The notes under the pieces: model-generated | Told to the model about the DNA's origin: nothing | Seen by the model: the letters and a program-made list of their open reading frames with translations, nothing else | Database searches by the model: none | Program-made: the position numbers and the translations under genes | Part shown: positions 6,683-8,940 of the stretch, piece after piece | Layout of the letters: every line of letters starts with the position of its first letter | How positions within the stretch are numbered: the stretch's first letter is position 1 | Source of the DNA: Bacteroidota bacterium | GTDB taxonomy: Bacteria; Bacteroidota; Ignavibacteria; Ignavibacteriales; Ignavibacteriaceae | DNA: 8,940 nt | Assembly: GCA_021796135.1 (NCBI GenBank) | Contig: JAJYOQ010000146.1 | Coordinates: 1-8,940 of the forward strand | Direction: 5' to 3'

Positions 6683-8932
6683 ATGAACAATAGTTTCAAT
6701 AGAATAATTTTTATCTCTTTATTCCTAATCATTGCTTCTAATAAATTAATAAATGCTCAATCTGAAAATTCTTCTGTACTTAACCCCGAAACTCGAAATT
6801 ATGATCAAATAAATGTAAAACTTAATCTTAAATTTAATGTTGATAGCTCTGAAGTTATTGGAAATGAAGAATTTACTTTTACACCTATTAAAAATAATTT
6901 TGACACACTCATTCTTGATTCAAAAACAATTAAAGTCCATTCTGTTAGTTTTATGAGTAACAATCTTCCTTTTTGGCAAACTGACCAGAATACTTTTATC
7001 AAGCTCAATAAACCGTTCAATCAGGGTGATAGCTTAACTATCATTATCAATTATACGGCTTTTCCGACAGACGGCATGTATTTTTTCAAACCTTCAAAAG
7101 AATTCCCAACAATGAAATATAATATATGGAGCCAGGGGGAAGATCTGGGAAACCGCTATTGGTATTTAGCTTATGATTTACCGGACGATAAGCTTACTTC
7201 TGAAATTATTACAACTGTCCCGGATAGCTTGACAGTTATTTCAAATGGAATACTCGTATTTAAGAACGAGAATAATAACGACCATACCCTGACATTTGAT
7301 TGGAAATGCAGCACTCCTCATTCAAATTACCTTACTTCAATAATAATAGGTAATTATGTTACATTAAAAGATTTCGTACGCGGGGTGGAACTAGATTATA
7401 ATGTCCCTCGGGATTGGGCTGATAAAACAGATTATTTTTATGGGCGTACTCCTCAAATGATTGAATTTTATTCGAACTATATTGCACCCTACCCATATTC
7501 ACGATATGCGCAGACAACTGTCCAGGATTTTGAATATGGCGGTATGGAAAATATAACCGCTACTACCTTGAATATGCGCTTGCTTGAAGATAAATCATCT
7601 ATTCCTAATTATATCCCTGATGATTTGACTGCTCATGAACTTGCTCACCAATGGTTCGGAGATTTACTCACTTGTCAATCATTTGATCATATATGGCTCA
7701 ATGAAAGTTTTGCGACTTATTTTACCGACCTTTATTATCTACATCAATTTGGGAAAAATGATTTTAAATATTTAAGGTATTCTGAAAATCAGCTTTATTT
7801 TAATACTGAATTAAAAGAACAACCGCTGGATTCTATTAAAGCTTATCAGCATAACTTCATTCCGGTAGAACTCGGTGAGACTGCAAATAAATGCTATGAA
7901 AGGGGAGCTGCCATTTTGAATACCCTAAGGTTTGATCTTGGTGATAAGATCTTTAAAAAAGGAATTCAGAGTTATGTACAAAAATATAAGTATAGCACGG
8001 TTACTACTGAGGATTTTAAAAAATCAATGGAAGAATCTTCTGGCAAAGATCTTACTTCGTTTTTCAACGAATGGATTTATGGTGCAGGTTTCCCAATCTT
8101 TAAAGTAGGTTACAAATTTGATGACCAGCAGAAAAAGGTTTATTTAACAGTCAGCCAGATTCAAAAACAATTACCGGCTGTAGGTCTTTTTAATGTTAAA
8201 ATCCCTGTTGAAATAACGGCAGGGAAATATTTAATTAAACAAAATATTAACGTTTCAAAGAAAAAGGAAACTTTTTTAATTGATTGCCCCCAAAAACCGG
8301 ATATGCTCCTCTTTAATAAAAATATTCCGGTTTTATGCCAGGTAGTTTTCCCAAAATCATTTGCGGAAATTTGTTATCAGGTACAATATGATGATGATAT
8401 TATAGGACGTATTGATGCAGTGGATTCGCTTGCTTCTTACGGTGAAATGGCTATCCCTATACTCAAAAGAGTTTTAATTCGTGATGATTATTATGGAGTT
8501 CGATTGCATGCAGTGCAAAGTCTAAAAAAAATAGGCGGTGATAGTTCTTTTTTACCTATTATGCTTGCAGCTAATGATGCAGATGCACGTGTTCAAACAG
8601 AAGCAATAAAAGATCTGGCAATGTATCCAAATAAGAATGTAGAAGAGTTCTTAAAAAAGAAAATATTTGATTCGGATAATGATTTTGTAAGAGGCGCCGC
8701 TGCTTACGCAATTGGAGAAGGTAAATTTCCTGGTGCATTTGATATTCTCAAAAGGGCTTTAAATTTTAATTCATTTAGGAATATAATCCGCTGTTCCGTT
8801 TTCGAAGGTTTAATTTCACTTGATGATCCTAGAGCATTGGACCTTGCTGATAAATATTCAAATTATAAATACAGTATTGGCGGAATGCATCTATTAGACA
8901 TTTCTATTCTAAATTGTGCAAAACATTTTTAA
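6683..8932 (+). CDS. Exported M1 zinc aminopeptidase with C-terminal HEAT-like region
   Basis: This 749-aa secreted or periplasmic metallopeptidase of family M1 probably removes N-terminal residues from peptides. A signal peptide spans about residues 1-25, with likely cleavage at INA before QS. Residues about 40-230 match the beta-rich N-terminal domain. The catalytic domain has the exopeptidase motif GGMEN (286-290, a variant of GAMEN), the zinc site HELAH (318-322) with the third ligand E341 in NESFATYF (HExxH-18-E), and the probable transition-state tyrosine Y405 in YERGA. FNEWIYGAGFP (461-471) closes that domain, followed by a beta domain at about 472-560. Residues about 572-749 are helical HEAT-like repeats (for example GRIDAVDSLASYG, GVRLHAVQSLKKIG, RVQTEAIKDLAMYP, FVRGAAAYAIGEG). 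HEAT-tailed M1 proteins occur in Bacteroidota-related bacteria. The stop falls directly after a run of five T, within what looks like an unfinished repeat, so the C-terminus may be truncated or affected by a base error. Confidence 0.93.
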   Translation: MNNSFNRIIFISLFLIIASNKLINAQSENSSVLNPETRNYDQINVKLNLKFNVDSSEVIGNEEFTFTPIKNNFDTLILDSKTIKVHSVSFMSNNLPFWQTDQNTFIKLNKPFNQGDSLTIIINYTAFPTDGMYFFKPSKEFPTMKYNIWSQGEDLGNRYWYLAYDLPDDKLTSEIITTVPDSLTVISNGILVFKNENNNDHTLTFDWKCSTPHSNYLTSIIIGNYVTLKDFVRGVELDYNVPRDWADKTDYFYGRTPQMIEFYSNYIAPYPYSRYAQTTVQDFEYGGMENITATTLNMRLLEDKSSIPNYIPDDLTAHELAHQWFGDLLTCQSFDHIWLNESFATYFTDLYYLHQFGKNDFKYLRYSENQLYFNTELKEQPLDSIKAYQHNFIPVELGETANKCYERGAAILNTLRFDLGDKIFKKGIQSYVQKYKYSTVTTEDFKKSMEESSGKDLTSFFNEWIYGAGFPIFKVGYKFDDQQKKVYLTVSQIQKQLPAVGLFNVKIPVEITAGKYLIKQNINVSKKKETFLIDCPQKPDMLLFNKNIPVLCQVVFPKSFAEICYQVQYDDDIIGRIDAVDSLASYGEMAIPILKRVLIRDDYYGVRLHAVQSLKKIGGDSSFLPIMLAANDADARVQTEAIKDLAMYPNKNVEEFLKKKIFDSDNDFVRGAAAYAIGEGKFPGAFDILKRALNFNSFRNIIRCSVFEGLISLDDPRALDLADKYSNYKYSIGGMHLLDISILNCAKHF

Positions 8933-8940
8933 GCAGATAT

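Noticed and set aside
1..8940. A coordinated novel defence or mobile system across the window.
   Set aside because: No nuclease, toxin-antitoxin pair, reverse transcriptase, transposase, integrase or CRISPR repeat was found; the genes are typical chromosomal families with intact motifs.

Overview
This 8,940-nt window is AT-rich and carries six protein-coding genes. All are on the + strand, tightly packed, and separated by short gaps of 54 to 140 nt. No rRNA, tRNA, CRISPR array, insertion sequence or other mobile element was seen. The likely host is a member of the Bacteroidota/Ignavibacteriota/Chlorobiota group, most plausibly an Ignavibacteria-like lineage. Support for this is a DUF4286 protein, an exported M1 peptidase with a HEAT-like tail and a signal peptide ending in Ala before Gln, low GC, and a TAAGTTTG element resembling the Bacteroidota -7 box. 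Some genes have clear Shine-Dalgarno sequences (GAGG, AAGGA, AGGAG), which is less typical of classical Bacteroidia. The assignment is inference, not a database result.

Layout: (1) serS, seryl-tRNA synthetase, 96-1373. (2) Two consecutive ABC exporter half-transporters, 1451-3199 and 3304-5094. They have complementary nucleotide-site defects: the first has Asp in place of the Walker B catalytic Glu, and the second has LSVGQ in place of LSGGQ. This is the pattern of heterodimeric exporters such as MdlA/MdlB, BmrC/BmrD and TM287/288. (3) A tryptophan-rich DUF6600-like lipoprotein with a long basic Asn/Lys-rich tail, 5157-6182. (4) A small DUF4286 protein, 6323-6628. (5) An exported M1 zinc metallopeptidase with a C-terminal HEAT-like region, 6683-8932, whose stop lies 8 nt from the window end.

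How the genes work together: the ABC pair almost certainly forms one transporter. The lipoprotein and the peptidase act in the cell envelope or periplasm. The genes do not otherwise form a recognisable pathway, and the window reads mostly as ordinary chromosomal housekeeping and envelope sequence.

The oddest structural observation is an exact 30-nt match between the first 30 bases of the window and codons 32-41 of the first ABC gene. It may be an assembly-edge artefact or a real micro-duplication. No intergenic stretch exceeds 300 nt. I did not find convincing evidence of a previously undescribed system.
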